Made by a program: the position numbers and the translations under genes
The notes under the pieces: model-generated
Told to the model about the DNA's origin: nothing
Databases searched by the model: none
Seen by the model: only the letters and a program-made list of their open reading frames with translations
Part shown: positions 10,035 through 21,084 of the stretch, one piece after another
How the letters are laid out: every line of letters starts with the position of its first letter
How positions within the stretch are numbered: position 1 is the stretch's first letter
Assembly: GCF_047495875.1 (NCBI RefSeq)
Contig: NC_092470.1
Coordinates: 20,977,185-21,041,184, forward strand
Direction of reading: 5' to 3'
Length of the DNA: 64,000 nt
From: Pithys albifrons albifrons
Taxonomy: Eukaryota; Chordata; Aves; Passeriformes; Thamnophilidae

Positions 10035-10940
10035 GAATTCTCTCCCCCAAACACAGACTGGAATCAGAGAACAGCCACTGCTGCCTGACTGGGATACACT
10101 CACCTTTTAATCAGTATTTTTTCTTTCACTACACTTTCAATGAACTTCTTTTATTTTCCACTCCCTTCTCTGGTCTCCCCTCTTCATTTCCAACCCCGAT
10201 GATTCCAGAGCCCGAGTTTGGTGTGGCAGCACTTCCTGCCCTGGGGCTGTCCCTGCTGGAATAACCTCCATCCCCACAGCCACATCCAGGTGATGTCCTG
10301 CAGGTGGGGCCTCTGGGCTGGGAGGAACTGAAAGCTGCTCCTGAAGAGTTTTCATTGACAATCTGTACTTTGGAGTGAGTTGGTCTCCAAGGTCCTTCCC
10401 ACCCAAATCATTCCAGGGTTCCATGGAAAGAGGAGTGTGGGGCCAGGGCAGACCCCGAGCTCAGCCATCCCTGGAGGTGCTGGTACCCACTGTCCTTGGG
10501 GCAGGGCCTCAGGGACAGAGAACCAAGGAGCTTTTCCAAGGAGCTGCTCCCTAATTCCCAGAAACAGTTTGTCTCTGTGGCTGCCTTGATTTTTGTGCAG
10601 TTCAGACACTGTTAAAAATAATCCAGTGCTAAAATTATATTGTCTAGTGGAGTCCTCTGGGGACGAGGGGACCATGAAAAGAGGAGCCAAAGGGTGTTGG
10701 GGAACTGCAGTTGTGCTCTGTGGAAAGGGAGTTCATCCTTTGCCTGGGCCAGAGCCACTTCCAGGGGCAGGGATAGCACTGGCACAGCTGGATCACCCAG
10801 GGAAGGCAGGAGGCTGGTGCCCAGTTCCCTGAGGGGAATGTATCCCCCTGCCATCCATGAGACTGGGCATAAAAGAGTTAAATTCACCTTTTTATTCATC
10901 ATTTATTCATATTATTTATTCATCATTTAACCTGTGGCTT
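10035..10940. other. Intergenic stretch with a small sense CR1 end at 10386-10430
   Basis: The 10386-10430 piece (ccaaggtccttcccacccaa then ttccagggttccatgg) is a sense CR1 3' end. The rest is single-copy. An AT-rich block at 10870-10930 (tttattcatcatttattcat) precedes the composite CR1. Confidence 0.5.
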
Positions 10941-11421
10941 AGAATCATAGAATGGATTGGGTTGGAAAAGACCTCCAAGATCGTCAAGTCCAACCCTTGG
11001 TCCAACTCCAGTCCCTTTACCAGATCATGGCACTCAGTGCCACGGCCAAGCTCAGCTGAAAAACCTCCAGGGATGGGGAATCCACCCCCTCTCTGGGCAG
11101 CCCATTCCAATCCCTGAGCACTCTCTCTGCAAAGAATTTCTTGCTGATCTCCAACTTCAATTTCCCCTGGCAGAGCTTGAGCCCATCGTGCCCCCTTGGC
11201 CTATTGCTGAGTGCCTGGGAGAAGAGACCAACCCCCAGCTGGCCAGAACTTCCCTTCAGGTAGTTCTGGACAGTGCTGAGGTCACCTCTGAGCCTCCTCT
11301 TCTCCAGGCTAAACACCCCCAGCTCCCTCAGCCTCTCCCCACAGCACTTGTGCTCCAGTCCCTTCTCCAGCCTCGTTGCTCTTCTCAGTTGGGTTGGAAG
11401 AAACCTCTGAGATCATCAATC

Positions 11422-11500
11422 CTTGATCCAACCCCACTGTGATCACCAGCCCAGGGCACAGAGTGCCCTGGGCTGGTGATCACAGTGGGGTTGGATCAAG
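11422..11500. repeat. Perfect 79-bp foldback palindrome
   Basis: Two 38-base arms (CTTGATCCAACCCC...CAGGGCAC and its exact reverse complement) around a 3-base AGA loop. Both arms match the CR1 3' tail, in opposite directions. Confidence 0.95.
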
Positions 11501-11569
11501 ACATGTTGGATTCTCTGTCCCTGGTCAGAGCAGGGTTGGATCAAGACCTGGTGGATTCTCTGTCCCTGG
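11489..11569 (+). repeat. 45-bp repeat, 2 units
   Basis: Units at 11489 and 11534 reading ggttggatcaagacatgttg then gattctctgtccctgg. The same unit is present nine times at 54.64 kb and once, inverted, at 60.9 kb. Confidence 0.9.
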
Positions 11570-12135
11570 AGGTGTTTCAGAGGACACTCAGAGCCACATC
11601 CAGTCCCTTCTCCAGCCCCTCAATCTTTCCTCAACTGAGGGGCCCAGAACTGAACACAACACTCAAGGTGTGGCCTCCCCAAGGCAGAGTCCAGGGGAAG
11701 GGTCACTGCCCTGGGCCTGCTGGCCACGCTAGTTTGGATCCAGGCCAGGATCCCACTGGCCTTCTTGGCCACCTGGGCACACTGGTGGCTCCTGTTGAGC
11801 TTCCTGTCCCTCAGTCCCCCCAGGTCCCTCTGCCTGTCCCTCTCCAGCCACTCTGTGCCCAGCCTGGAGCACTGCAGGGGGTTGGGGTGGCCAAAGGGCA
11901 GGACCTGCACTTGGCCTTGTTGAACTCCATCCCATTGGAATCAGCCCCATCTCTCCAGTCTCTCCAGATCCCTCTGCAGAGCCCTCCTGCCTTCCAGCAG
12001 CTCGACACTCCCTCCCAACTTGGTGTCATCAGCAAATTTGCTGCTGATGGACTCAATTCCCCTCATCTAAATCATCAATAAAGATGTTAATTAAACAGGA
12101 CTGGACCCAGCACAGACCCCTGGGACCCAACACAG

Positions 12136-12819
12136 ACCCCTGGACAAGCACTAAATAGAGAGCAAGACCTTCCAGCTGGTGATTCCTCCTCCTGCCCCAC
12201 CAGCTCCCTTCTCCTGGAGCTTTGGACACTTGGATTTATTCTGAAAATACCACGAGCTGCTCCTGTTGTTTTATTAGGAAAGAAACCCTGGAGCCTGTAA
12301 AACACAATTCCCTGGGATAGAGGCTAATCCTCTTATTTCTACACATTTCTGGATGATTAAATGGCTGGATTATTTAAGCAGTGATTTGTTACTGGATTGC
12401 ATCATCAAGGGGATCTGAGGCATAAATATTGGCTTTGGGCTCCAGCTCGGGGCTGCTGAAAGGGGCAGAAGGTGTTTTGGAGACAAAACCCAGAGAAATT
12501 CCATTCAATGAGTGTGTGGAGCAGGAGGTCACAGCAAAGGCCTAAATCCTGTTGGCCTGTGGAGCTTTAACCTTTGCAGAGAGCAGGAACTGCAGCTCTG
12601 CCCAGTAAATCTGGGATCTGTCGGTGCTTCCAAGGGAACTGGCCCTCCTGCTGGGCTTGGAATGGGCTGGGAGTGTTTGTGGTGTCTGGGCTGAGGTTCC
12701 TGGACCTGAGGGAACTGCTGGAGCTGTGGGGGTGGGATGGATCCCAGGGAAAGGCTCTGGATCCACAGGGTGGGGGGCACTCAACAGGCTCCCCAGGGAA
12801 TGGTGATGGCCCCAAGGCT
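12136..12819. other. Single-copy stretch
   Basis: Moderately AT-rich to 12400, then GC-rich. No gene or repeat recognised. Confidence 0.35.
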
Positions 12820-12940
12820 TTGGATGATCCTCAGGCACAGGTGGGATTGTTGGGGTGTCTGTGCAGGGCCAGGAGTTGGACTGATGGTCCTTCGGGGTCT
12901 CTTCCAGCTCAGGAGATTCCCTGATTCTGGGATTATCCCC
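12820..12940 (+). mobile_element. CR1 3' tail, sense (a different, older subfamily)
   Basis: Reads gtctgtgcagggccaggagt, tggactgatggtccttcggg, and tcttccagctcagg followed by gattctgg, as in CR1 copies that end ...TCCTTGTGGGTCCCTTCCAA. Confidence 0.7.
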
Positions 12941-14119
12941 ATCCATGGGGGCAGATGGTCCCAGGTCCTGTTCTTGCCAGCTCTGCCCTCTGGCTGATCA
13001 TCCTCCTCCTCCTCAGGATTCCTGTCCAGGCTCCAGATACTGGGGATCATTTCCTCCCTGGGACAGCTCCATCCCTGAATCCAGGGGGTGCAGCCTCTGG
13101 AGGACAGCTGGAAAAATGCTGGGAATGGTTCATGGAGATGCTCTGGAGAAGTGTCTTTGTGGAGCACCTGCCTTCTCCTAGCACACAGGGAAGGCCCTCC
13201 ATGCAGGAATTCCCCAGGATGCAGGTGTGGGAGAGCACCCACCAAGCCTGACCTTCCCCGGGGTGGGAGCAGAACAAGGAGAGGGAAGGGAAAGGGAAAA
13301 CCTTCAGTGGGCAGCTGGAGGATCCCTGGATGAACCTCCTCCTCCTCCTTGGAGCCCTGTCCAGGCTCCAAATGCTGTGGAACATCTCCCTGGCTCATCC
13401 TCCAGGCCCAGCTCAGGGTCAGTTCTAGCAAGGTCCAGCCTAAACCTGTGAGATGAAGGGATCTTGGTGTCACTCTGTGCCCGGGGGGACCAGCTCTCCC
13501 TGGGATCTGGAAGGGGCTGGAATTCAGGGATTGAGTCCTGCAGGATGCCTGGAAAAGTTTGGAGCATTTTGGTGCTGGGTTTGGGGCTTTGCTGCTCTGC
13601 TTTGGTTGCATCTTCCAGGTGGAATTCCCCAAATTATTCCCAGATGATCACATGGGGTGAGATGGATGCACTGAGGAGTTCAGGAATGGTCCCTGAGGGA
13701 TACAGAGGGATTGGGAAGAAACTGTGTCCCTGGAAAATGGGTTCTGGAAAATTCCCTGGGTTTGGGTTTGGAGAAAGGAGGGGGAGTGGGAGGGACTTTG
13801 GCTCTGGGTCTTTCTAGATCTTTCTGGGGTTTTCCTTCTGCAACTGATCCCTAAAACCAAGTGATTGGGATATTGGATGGATGGGATGGGAGGTGGCTGA
13901 AAATCAAGGATCACCATTGGCAGGATGTGCCCCCTGCAAGGGTTTGGCTTCCCAAAGTTTACAAGTGCCCTTGGAACGACCCAAAGCCCCCAAAATTGCA
14001 ATAATAAAAATATTTTAAACCTAATCCCAAGATTAAAACAAGTATGAGCAGGGGGGGGGGTGGTTTGCTGTGGATTTAGACCCGGAGCAGGGCTGGAAAA
14101 TGCAATTTCTCAGCTGCTT
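12941..14119. other. Intergenic stretch with a degenerate internal duplication
   Basis: The segments near 13005-13060 and 13335-13400 are alike (ctcctcctcctc..., ctgtccaggctcca) and may be relics of one repeat. No gene seen. A G-run at 14051-14060 may be an assembly-sensitive homopolymer. Confidence 0.4.
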
Positions 14120-14420
14120 GGAGAAATTCAGTTGGAAAATAAGACAAAGTAAATATTTAGCAGAGCTTGGACAATCCGAGGTGTTATTGCAGTGGGAATT
14201 CTTTGCTCTGGAACATTCATCCTTTCAGCTGTGGTGTTAATAAACCCTCTGACAGTGGGGCTGGAGCTGCTCCCTGTCCCCCCTCCCCTCTGCCCCCTCT
14301 TCTTTAAACACAATTCCTGCTTTTTAATGAATCCACCCTTCCATGCAAATGAGATTCCAAATAATAAGTAATTAACTTTATCAAACTGACATTCCCCTTT
14401 AGAACCAAATGTCAACAGTG
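14120..14420. promoter_or_regulatory. Candidate conserved non-coding element with POU octamer
   Basis: An AT-rich single-copy island in GC-rich surroundings. It has a perfect octamer ATGCAAAT at 14343-14350 and a TAATTAA-type homeodomain word at about 14369. The regulatory role is inferred only from composition and motifs. Confidence 0.35.
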
Positions 14421-16134
14421 CCTTTGGAAAGAAGGCAGAGCTGCTATTTGCAGAGCTGGGGGGAGTCCAGGGCCTTGGAAAAGGCAGGAAAACCCAAACA
14501 AGGACAAATTATCCCTTTTGGGGGGCTGTGGTTCGTTGTTTATTGTCCCGAGGGAACAGCCCAAGGATTCTGGGCTGGAACGACTCCACAAACCCCCCGT
14601 GCTGCTCCGGGTGGAGCTTTCAGATCATTCCAGCTCTAAATGGTGCTTAAATGTTAAAGCAGGTCTGGCTGAGGGTGTTTCCAGAGCTGGAAAACACAGG
14701 AGAAGATTCCAGCCTGGACTTCCACCTTCCTCCCAAGCTCTGAGTTTGACTCCTCTGGTTTCAGAAAGAGGAAAACTAAATTCTGGATTGGGAAATGTGG
14801 CTCTGGAGTGGAGGCCAAACCTTCTGGAAAGGTGAACATTTACAAACTGGGAAGTTCCTTTAAAAAATAAAAGGGAAAACTCAAGTGTTTCATGTCCTGC
14901 ATGGGAAGAAAATCCCTTTCCATGGCAGTGCAAGTGCTGGGGGTTTTCTGGCTGCCCAGGAAATGAAGTTCCTCCTCTCCCTCCCCTGTCCTTGCAGGAA
15001 GAGGGAAATGGCTCCAAGAAGGACACAAAGAATCCCCTCCTGAAGGCACAAACCTGGAGCTGCAGCATCAGGGAAGAGCCGAACATGGAAAATCCAGGGG
15101 TGGATCAGCAGGAAATGCTGATTTATTTGGGGTGGTGGGTAAAAAGAGAGTCTCAGCTGCCTCAGCACAACTGGGGCTTTGGAGGCTGGGAGAGCAGATT
15201 TCTTCCATTTGGATCATGATTTTATTGGGATTTCTTTTCCCACTGGAAAATCTCATTTTATTGGCATGAGTGGCTGGGGTCAGGCAAGCAGAAGCTTGAA
15301 GGAGGTGCCAGTGGGGTTTGTGGCAACAATAAATGGGATAAATTTCAATTTAAAGAATGATTTTGTAGGATTGGGGAAAAAAATAGGATGGGATGAGGGG
15401 AGAGCTTTGGGGGGTGGAAAGCCATTTGAAAACACACTTTTAATTCAACTCAAAATCCACCTTCTAGTTAAGATTTGGGGGAAAAAAAACCTCAATCCCA
15501 ACCCCTTAATGCCATCAGTGGAAATAATCCCTGGCACTGTGATCCTGATCTTTCCTTACACACCTGGAGAAGGAATCCAGGGGAATCCCAGAAACTTCTC
15601 CCGGCTGGATAAACCCTGGTGAGCGATTCCAGGGAACTGCAGCTCGGTGGCCCTTTGTCACGAGCCTCCTTGTCCCAATATTGACTTTAGAACACCTCCA
15701 CTTTGTTCTCTCCTTCCCAGGCCGGCTCCTGAGTGCTGGGAAAACAAACATCCCGTGCCCCGAGGGCTGCCCCGGCCCCGCTCCCGGTTTGCTTTAGGAC
15801 ATCGTGATTTTCTCTGCCCTCTGTTTGTTCTCCGTGCCTGGAGGTCACCCCGAGTCAGTGCAGGGGGGGGGCTCTCCCTGCTGATTCCTGGCTGGAGTTT
15901 GCCGGGATGCAGCGGGATGGATGTGGCTCTTTGGCAGCCCCGAGGGGTTGGGGCGGGGGATGCGGCTCCTTCTCCTCTCCTGGCTCGTGGGAGGGGACGG
16001 GAGGACCGGGAGATCCTTGAGCAGGAAGGGAATCCACACCAAGCGATATTCCTGCTCTGCCCAGAAACCCCATTTCCCAGATCCCATGTGGGATGTTCCC
16101 TGGGGAACATCCATCCCTCCTCCACACCCACACC
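14421..16134. other. Long single-copy stretch, no gene recognised
   Basis: Contains a 147-codon open frame (15179-15622, +) that resembles no protein I know and has AT-rich, non-coding-like composition, and a CpG-richer segment at 15620-16020. No CR1 seen. Confidence 0.4.
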
Positions 16135-16964
16135 TTGGACTGGGGGTCCAAGCCCTGCCAGAGCATCCCCAAATGCTCCCAAAGCACCCCCAGCTCTCCC
16201 AGCCTGGCTCCAGAGCCTTGGACTGGGGGTCCAAGCCCTGCCAGAGTATCCCCAAATGCTTCCAAACCACCCCCAGCTCTCCCAGCCTGGCTCCAGAGCC
16301 TTGGACTGGGGGTCCAAGCCCTGCCAGAGCATCCCCAAATGCTCCCAAAGCACCCCCAGCTCTCCCAGCCTGGCTCCAGAGCCTTGGACTGGGGGTCCAG
16401 GCCCTGCCAGAGCACCCCCAAATGCTCCCAAAGCACCCCCAGCTCTCCCAGCCTGGCTCCAGAGCCTTGGACTGGGAGTCCAGGCCCTGCCAGAGCACCC
16501 CCAAATGCTCCCAAACCACCCCCAGCTCTCCCAGCCTGGCTCCAGAGCCTTGGACTGGGGGTCCAGGCCCTGCCAGAGCATCCCCAAATGCTCCCAAAGC
16601 ACCCCCAGCTCTCCCAGCCTGGCTCCAGAGCCTTGGACTGGGGGTCCAAGCTCTGTCAGAGCATCCCCAAATGCTCCCAAACCACCCCCAGCTCTCCCAG
16701 CCTGGCTCCAGAGCCTTGGACTGGGGGTCCAGGCCCTGCCAGAGCATCCCCAAATGCTCCCAAAGCACCCCCAGCTCTCCCAGCCTGGCTCCAGAGCCTT
16801 GGACTGGTGGTCCAAGCCCTGCCAAAGCACCCCCAAATGCTCCCAAAGCACCCCCAGCTCTCCCAGCCTGGCTCCAGAGCCTTGGACTGGGGGTCCAGGC
16901 CCTGCCAGAGCATCCCCAAATGCTCCCAAAGCACCCCCAGCTCTCCCAGCCTGGCTCCAGAGCG
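16135..16964. repeat. 83-bp minisatellite, 10 units
   Basis: Units begin ttggactgggggtccaagcc at 16135, 16218, 16301, 16384, 16467, 16550, 16633, 16716, 16799 and 16882, exactly 83 bases apart. Each ends ctctcccagcctggctccag then agcc, a phrase also found in antisense CR1, so the unit may have a CR1 seed. The unit lacks stop codons in all six frames, giving overlapping false ORFs of up to 450 codons. Confidence 0.95.
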
Positions 16965-17330
16965 AGCAAGTCCTTCCACTAGAAGGAATTATTTATTAAT
17001 GTCGATTATTTCGATGTTTTCCCACTTCCACCTTCCTGGGCAGGACAATTCCTGCTCTCACCTCCTCTGGAACAACCCCAGGACGTGCCTCCCCCCATTT
17101 CCCCGGCCCTGCAATCAAAAGCCATTTCTAGTAAATGTGTTTGCTTTGTGCTGAATTACTCACGACGCTGCCAAGTACAACCACACCAGCTGTTAATTAG
17201 AGTTTAGCTTTTATTACCAAAAAGTCTGCTCTGTTGATATGGAAAATGGGAATAAAAAGTCATTTAACCTATTGTGATGTGAAAATAAACGATGACTTGT
17301 TGGTTTAATTAAATAGTCTATTTATCCAGG
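16965..17330. promoter_or_regulatory. Candidate conserved non-coding element
   Basis: AT-rich single-copy island directly after the 83-bp array. Contains TTAATTAG (17193-17200), a TTTAATTAAAT word near 17300 and several ATAAA-rich words. Composition and motif clustering suggest an enhancer; there is no direct proof. Confidence 0.42.
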
Positions 17331-17643
17331 CTGGGAGTGTTTGAACACACGCAGGATTATGAGCAGCGTTCCCGGCTCTCTCCTCCTGTCGGGCTAATCC
17401 GGGCTGGTGGAAGTGACAGTCACCTGCTAAATGTCCCATTGATCCCACCAGGAATCTTCCAGCAGCGATGTCCATAGTTTGCTTCCCTCTCCTTCCCCCG
17501 CCGAGGAACAGCCACATCCTGCTCCTGGAATTGTCCCTGCACAGTGAGTGGCACCGGGTCCTGCCATGTGTGTGCCAGTTCTGCTTCCCATGGACATTCC
17601 TACTGGGAACGGTTTGGGTTGAGTGGAAGAGAGAGCTGGGAGG
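17331..17643. other. Single-copy stretch
   Basis: No gene or repeat recognised. Confidence 0.4.
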
Positions 17644-18316
17644 GTCACCTGGAGGAGAGGAGGCTCCAGGGAGATCTTGGAGCCCCTTCCAGTGCCTAAA
17701 GAGGGTCCAGGGAGACCTTGGAGCCCCTTCCAGTGCCTAAAGATGGTCCAGGGAGACCTTGGAGCCCCTTCCAGTGGCTAAAGAGGGTCCAGGGAGACCT
17801 TGGAGCCCCTTCCAGTGCCTAAAGAGGCTCCAGGGAGAACTGAGAGCCCCTTCCAGAGCCTAAAGGGGCTCCAGGGAGAATTTGGAGCCCCTTCCAGAGC
17901 CTAAAGGGGCTCCAGGGAGAATTTGGAGCCCCTTCCAGAGCCTAAAGAGGCTCCAGGGACATCTGAGAGCATCTTCCAGAGCCTAAAGAGGCTCCAGGAA
18001 GAACTGAGAGCTCCTTCCAGAGCCTGAAGGGGCTCCAGGAGAGCTGGAGAGGGACTGGGGACAAGGGATGGAGGGACAGGACAAGGGGAGATGGTTTTAA
18101 ACTAAAGGAGGAGGGATTTAGATGGGATACTGGGAAGGAATTCCTGGCTGGGAGGGTGGGCAGGCCCTGGCACAGGTTGGGCAGAGCAGCTGTGGCTGCC
18201 CCATCCCTGGGAGTGTCCCAGGCCAGGCTGGACAGGGCTTGGAGCACCCTGGGCTGGTGGGAGGTGTCCCTGCCCATGGCAGGGGTGGCACTGGAGGGGC
18301 ATTAAGGTCCCTTCCC
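17644..18316 (+). mobile_element. CR1 3' portion, sense, with 41-bp array in its upstream part
   Basis: The left part is a tandem array; then gagagctggagagggactgg, tgggatactgggaaggaatt, gggagtgtcccaggccaggc, ctggtgggaggtgtccctgc and aaggtcccttcc. Here the CR1 was expanded in its internal region rather than at its 3' tail. Confidence 0.87.
17660..18035 (+). repeat. About 41-bp minisatellite inside CR1, about 9 units
   Basis: Units of the form tccagggagaccttggagcc then ccttccagtgcctaaag. Variants move from left (agaccttgg, gtgcc) to right (agaactgag, gagcc), so neighbours resemble each other most. Confidence 0.88.
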
Positions 18317-18665
18317 CCCAGCACCCCGTGCAGCCGCTGTGCCCCCCGGGGGGGCAGAAGGGCCACCCCAAAGCGCCGTGTCCGGGGCTGTGCCCGGGGC
18401 GGTCCCGGCGCTCCTTCAAAGCCGCAGCAGGGGCTGAGCTTGTCGCGGTGTTTACTTTACTCTTTCACACTGTTTGTGTAGCCAGAAGTCTCGATCTTGT
18501 ATTTATCTCCTCTTAAAACAGCTACAGTTTATAGTTTAAACACATTAATCATCTCCGAGCCTTTAAAGGGCTTTTAAGTGGAGACACTGGTTTTGTTTGA
18601 GTTTTAATTTTGATTTCGAGTCTCCCGAACCGGGAGGGAAGAGCTTTAGAGGGCGGCGGGGCAGC
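18317..18665. promoter_or_regulatory. Candidate non-coding element with CpG-rich edges
   Basis: A CpG-rich segment (18330-18450) leads into an AT-rich core (aaaacagctacagtttatag, acattaatcatctccgagcc) and a second CpG-rich segment. The pattern suggests a regulatory element or a small CpG island; I see no exon. Confidence 0.35.
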
Positions 18666-19252
18666 GGCGGCTCCTGGAAACCCTGAGCTCATTGGGGTGG
18701 CCACATCCTACAAACCCCTCCAGGGAGCACGAGGGACCCTCTGGGGTGGCACCAGCTCCGTGCCCTCGTGTTTGGGTTGGTTTCTTCTCTGGGGGATGCT
18801 CTGCCGAGCCTTGCCCTGCTGGAAGGTTTGTCTTCTTGGGGTGCTCCCGAATTCCCGGGGCTGATCTCCCGGACCGGGACTGCTGTCCCAGCGTGGCCCT
18901 TGGAGTGGGCTGGGCTGGGGTGGGGTGGGAGCTGCTGCCACCGGAGCGTGGGCTGGCTGAGGGAGGTGTTAATGCACCCGGGGCTTGCTCGGCTGAGCCG
19001 CTCCAGGGCTTGAACTGCAGTTTTTGCTGTCCCTGGGGCTTAAAATCAGAGGTTGGAGTGTCCCAGCTGAAGGTTAGAGAGGATCAGAAGGGCTGGCAGA
19101 GCAGGGGCTGCCCGAGGAGGGAACTCGGGGCTCTTGGGGGCAGCCTTTCCTCCTTGTACAATAGTAATATTTATTATAGATAATAATAAATGATTTTATT
19201 TGCTGTTTAGTGTTGGAGCTGGTCAAGGATTTTAGCAAAGCTTTTGTTGTGG
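18666..19252. other. Single-copy stretch
   Basis: GC-rich, then an AT-rich patch at 19150-19215 (aatagtaatatttattatag). No gene recognised. Confidence 0.35.
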
Positions 19253-19464
19253 GATCACAGAGTCACTGAATGGTTTGGGTGGGAAGGGGCCTCAAATCCC
19301 ACCCAGTGCCACCCCTGCCCTGGGCAGGGGCACCTCCCACCAGCTCAGGGTGCCCCAAGCCCTGTCCAGCCTGGCCTGGGACACTCCCAGGGCTGGGGCA
19401 GCCACAGCTGCTCTGCCCAACCTGTGCCAGGGCCTGCCCACCCTCGTTGTGAGAAACTTCTTGT
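19253..19464 (-). mobile_element. CR1 3' tail, antisense
   Basis: Reads ggtttgggtgggaaggggcc, ggcacctcccaccagctcag, cactcccagggctggggcag and tgccagggcctgcccaccct. Confidence 0.87.
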
Positions 19465-20473
19465 ACCCGAGGAAGATGATGCTGGGAGGGGGGTTTGCCA
19501 AGGAAGGGCTCGTGGGTTCCTTTAATTCCAGAGAAATGTCGATTTTTCCACAAACCCACCTTTATTAAGCCAAAGGGGACACCAAACTCCAAGCCTTCAT
19601 CCCACAGACATGTCCCTGAAGGGCCTCTCCAGCCCTGCAGTTGCAACCAAAGCTTTTTCCATGAGATGTCAGCGTGGCACAGGAGTTGGAGCCGTGTTTG
19701 CTGCCGAGCAGGAATCCAGAGCTGGCAAACCACGTTGAACCATCCCCTGCCCACCCCCAGCTCCAGCTCATTCCCAGCTCACAGCGCTCCTTTCCTCAGG
19801 GATGGGGGCAGGATTTGATGAAAAGGCTGCACATGAAACCCCGTCCCTGTGGCTCCTCCTGCCCCTGCGTGTCCCACAATTCCACCCCACTGACCCCACT
19901 GGGCTTCTCTCACATCCCAAAAATCCACCTTGGGATGCTCTTTACCTCACTGTGTGTGCTACAAACATTAAGCAGGAAGAAGTGGTGCTGTAATAACACT
20001 TTGGATAATTTTTATGCACCAGAAGTTACCAAAATTGGGAGCAGAACCCCCCCCCCCCAGTGATGCTGCTGGTGCCCCCCTGCCTTCTGTGGGCCACGAG
20101 GAACTGAGGCAGGACCCCTTTGATGTGGGGAGTTGGGGGTCTCTGGGCAGTTCCTGACTACCCCTGAGGGGATGTTGTCCCTGCAGAGCTGAGGGAGGGG
20201 AGAGCTGGAGGTGACTCCATGTGCTCAGAGCCAAGTTCTTCCCAGCCTGAGCCAGGGCTGGGCCCAGAGCAAGGATTGGGATTCATTAGGGACAAACCAG
20301 GCTGAGAGAAAATGGGAAAACCAGTCAGTGCTCCAAGCCATGGGCCATGAGGGACAACCCCACAGACCACAGCTCTGACCCAGGAGGGGGTTGTTTAACT
20401 TGAGGTGCCTCGTGCTGGTTTGGCACGAGCAGTTTTGGGGACCAGGGTTTGGCTCTAACATGGGAATGAACTT
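19465..20473. other. Single-copy stretch
   Basis: No gene or repeat recognised. A C-run at 20048-20058 is assembly-sensitive. Confidence 0.35.
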
Positions 20474-20662
20474 CTAATTAGAGTCCCCCATCAGCTCCTG
20501 TTTGTCCTGGCTCTGTCCCTCCTGCAGAGCTGCTGTGGTGCTCTCTGTGGGCTTCTCCATGATCTTTTCCATGATGTTTTCCATCATCTCCAGGATGGTC
20601 TCCCCAGTGGCCTCCCCAGTGCTCTCTGTGATCTTCTCCTTGATGTTCTCCAGGAGGCTCAT
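20474..20662 (-). CDS. Candidate micropeptide, 62 aa, unknown function
   Basis: Starts MSLLENIKEKITEST and ends ...KQELMGDSN. I do not recognise the protein. Seen directly: an ATG with A at -3; strong preference for G or C at third positions (Glu mostly GAG, Lys mostly AAG, Ile ATC, Asn AAC) on this strand and frame; a highly charged composition expected to be helical; and an internal duplication, LLENIKEKITEST against MMENIMEKI...TEST, separated by a Gly/Thr/Glu linker. There is no signal peptide, cysteine or transmembrane segment. Against it: no promoter, splice partner or poly(A) signal could be tied to it, and another frame on the same strand is also open (20478-20690). It may be a chance ORF in a degenerate repeat. 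Confidence 0.25.
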   Translation of the reverse strand: MSLLENIKEKITESTGEATGETILEMMENIMEKIMEKPTESTTAALQEGQSQDKQELMGDSN

Positions 20663-21084
20663 CCTGGTGACTCTGCACTAATGAGCCCACGGATCCAAAC
20701 CCCAGTTTTTCCCCAGTCTATGATTTTCCCACCTCTGTTTTTTCTTCTCCACCACAACCACCCTCCAAACACCTCCCCAGCCTGGTGGACCTTCTCCAAA
20801 CCAAAAAAACATTAAACCCATGCCCAACAAATTTCAAATTCTTGTGGGAATTTGGCAGGGGTGGAGCTGCCCAGGGTGTGCCAGCCCCGCACAGCCCACC
20901 CCTCCCCTTGGGGTTTGCTGCCCCTCGAGGTGCCCAGGCCCCCTCATGGGGGAGCCAAGCCTGGCAGCACCGAGCTGGGCTGGAATTTTCCTTGGGGAAG
21001 GTGTTGCTGTGAGCAGGAGCTTTGGTATGTGCAGAACTGGGGTTTGGGGAACTCTTGTGTGAGCACACAGGACAGTCCCAGGGT
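20663..21084. other. Single-copy stretch
   Basis: Would be the upstream flank of the candidate micropeptide on the minus strand. No obvious promoter. Confidence 0.35.

Larger units (their letters stand above)
10941..12135 (-). mobile_element. Composite CR1, antisense, with internal foldback and 45-bp repeat
   Basis: From the left: a CR1 3' end (agaatcatagaatggattgg) and tail to about 11384; a second CR1 3' end (ttgggttggaagaaacctct); a 79-bp palindrome (11422-11500); two 45-bp units; then deeper antisense CR1 (gcctcgttgc-type joint, tgaggggcccagaactgaac, cttcttggccacctgggcac, aacttggtgtcatcagcaaa) to about 12135. It differs little from the 54-kb copy, so both look young. Confidence 0.85.

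Noticed and set aside
10941..12135. Endogenous retrovirus LTR or DNA transposon with terminal inverted repeats
   Set aside because: No TG...CA ends, primer-binding site or transposase; all parts align with CR1 tail phrases and the palindrome is internal.
15647..16999. 450-codon plus-strand ORF and overlapping minus-strand ORFs of 264-423 codons
   Set aside because: They are the stop-free 83-bp minisatellite read in different frames.
20478..20690. 70-codon His/Gly/Asp-rich minus-strand ORF overlapping the micropeptide candidate
   Set aside because: A shadow frame with unfavourable codon pattern; the other frame on that strand fits coding better.
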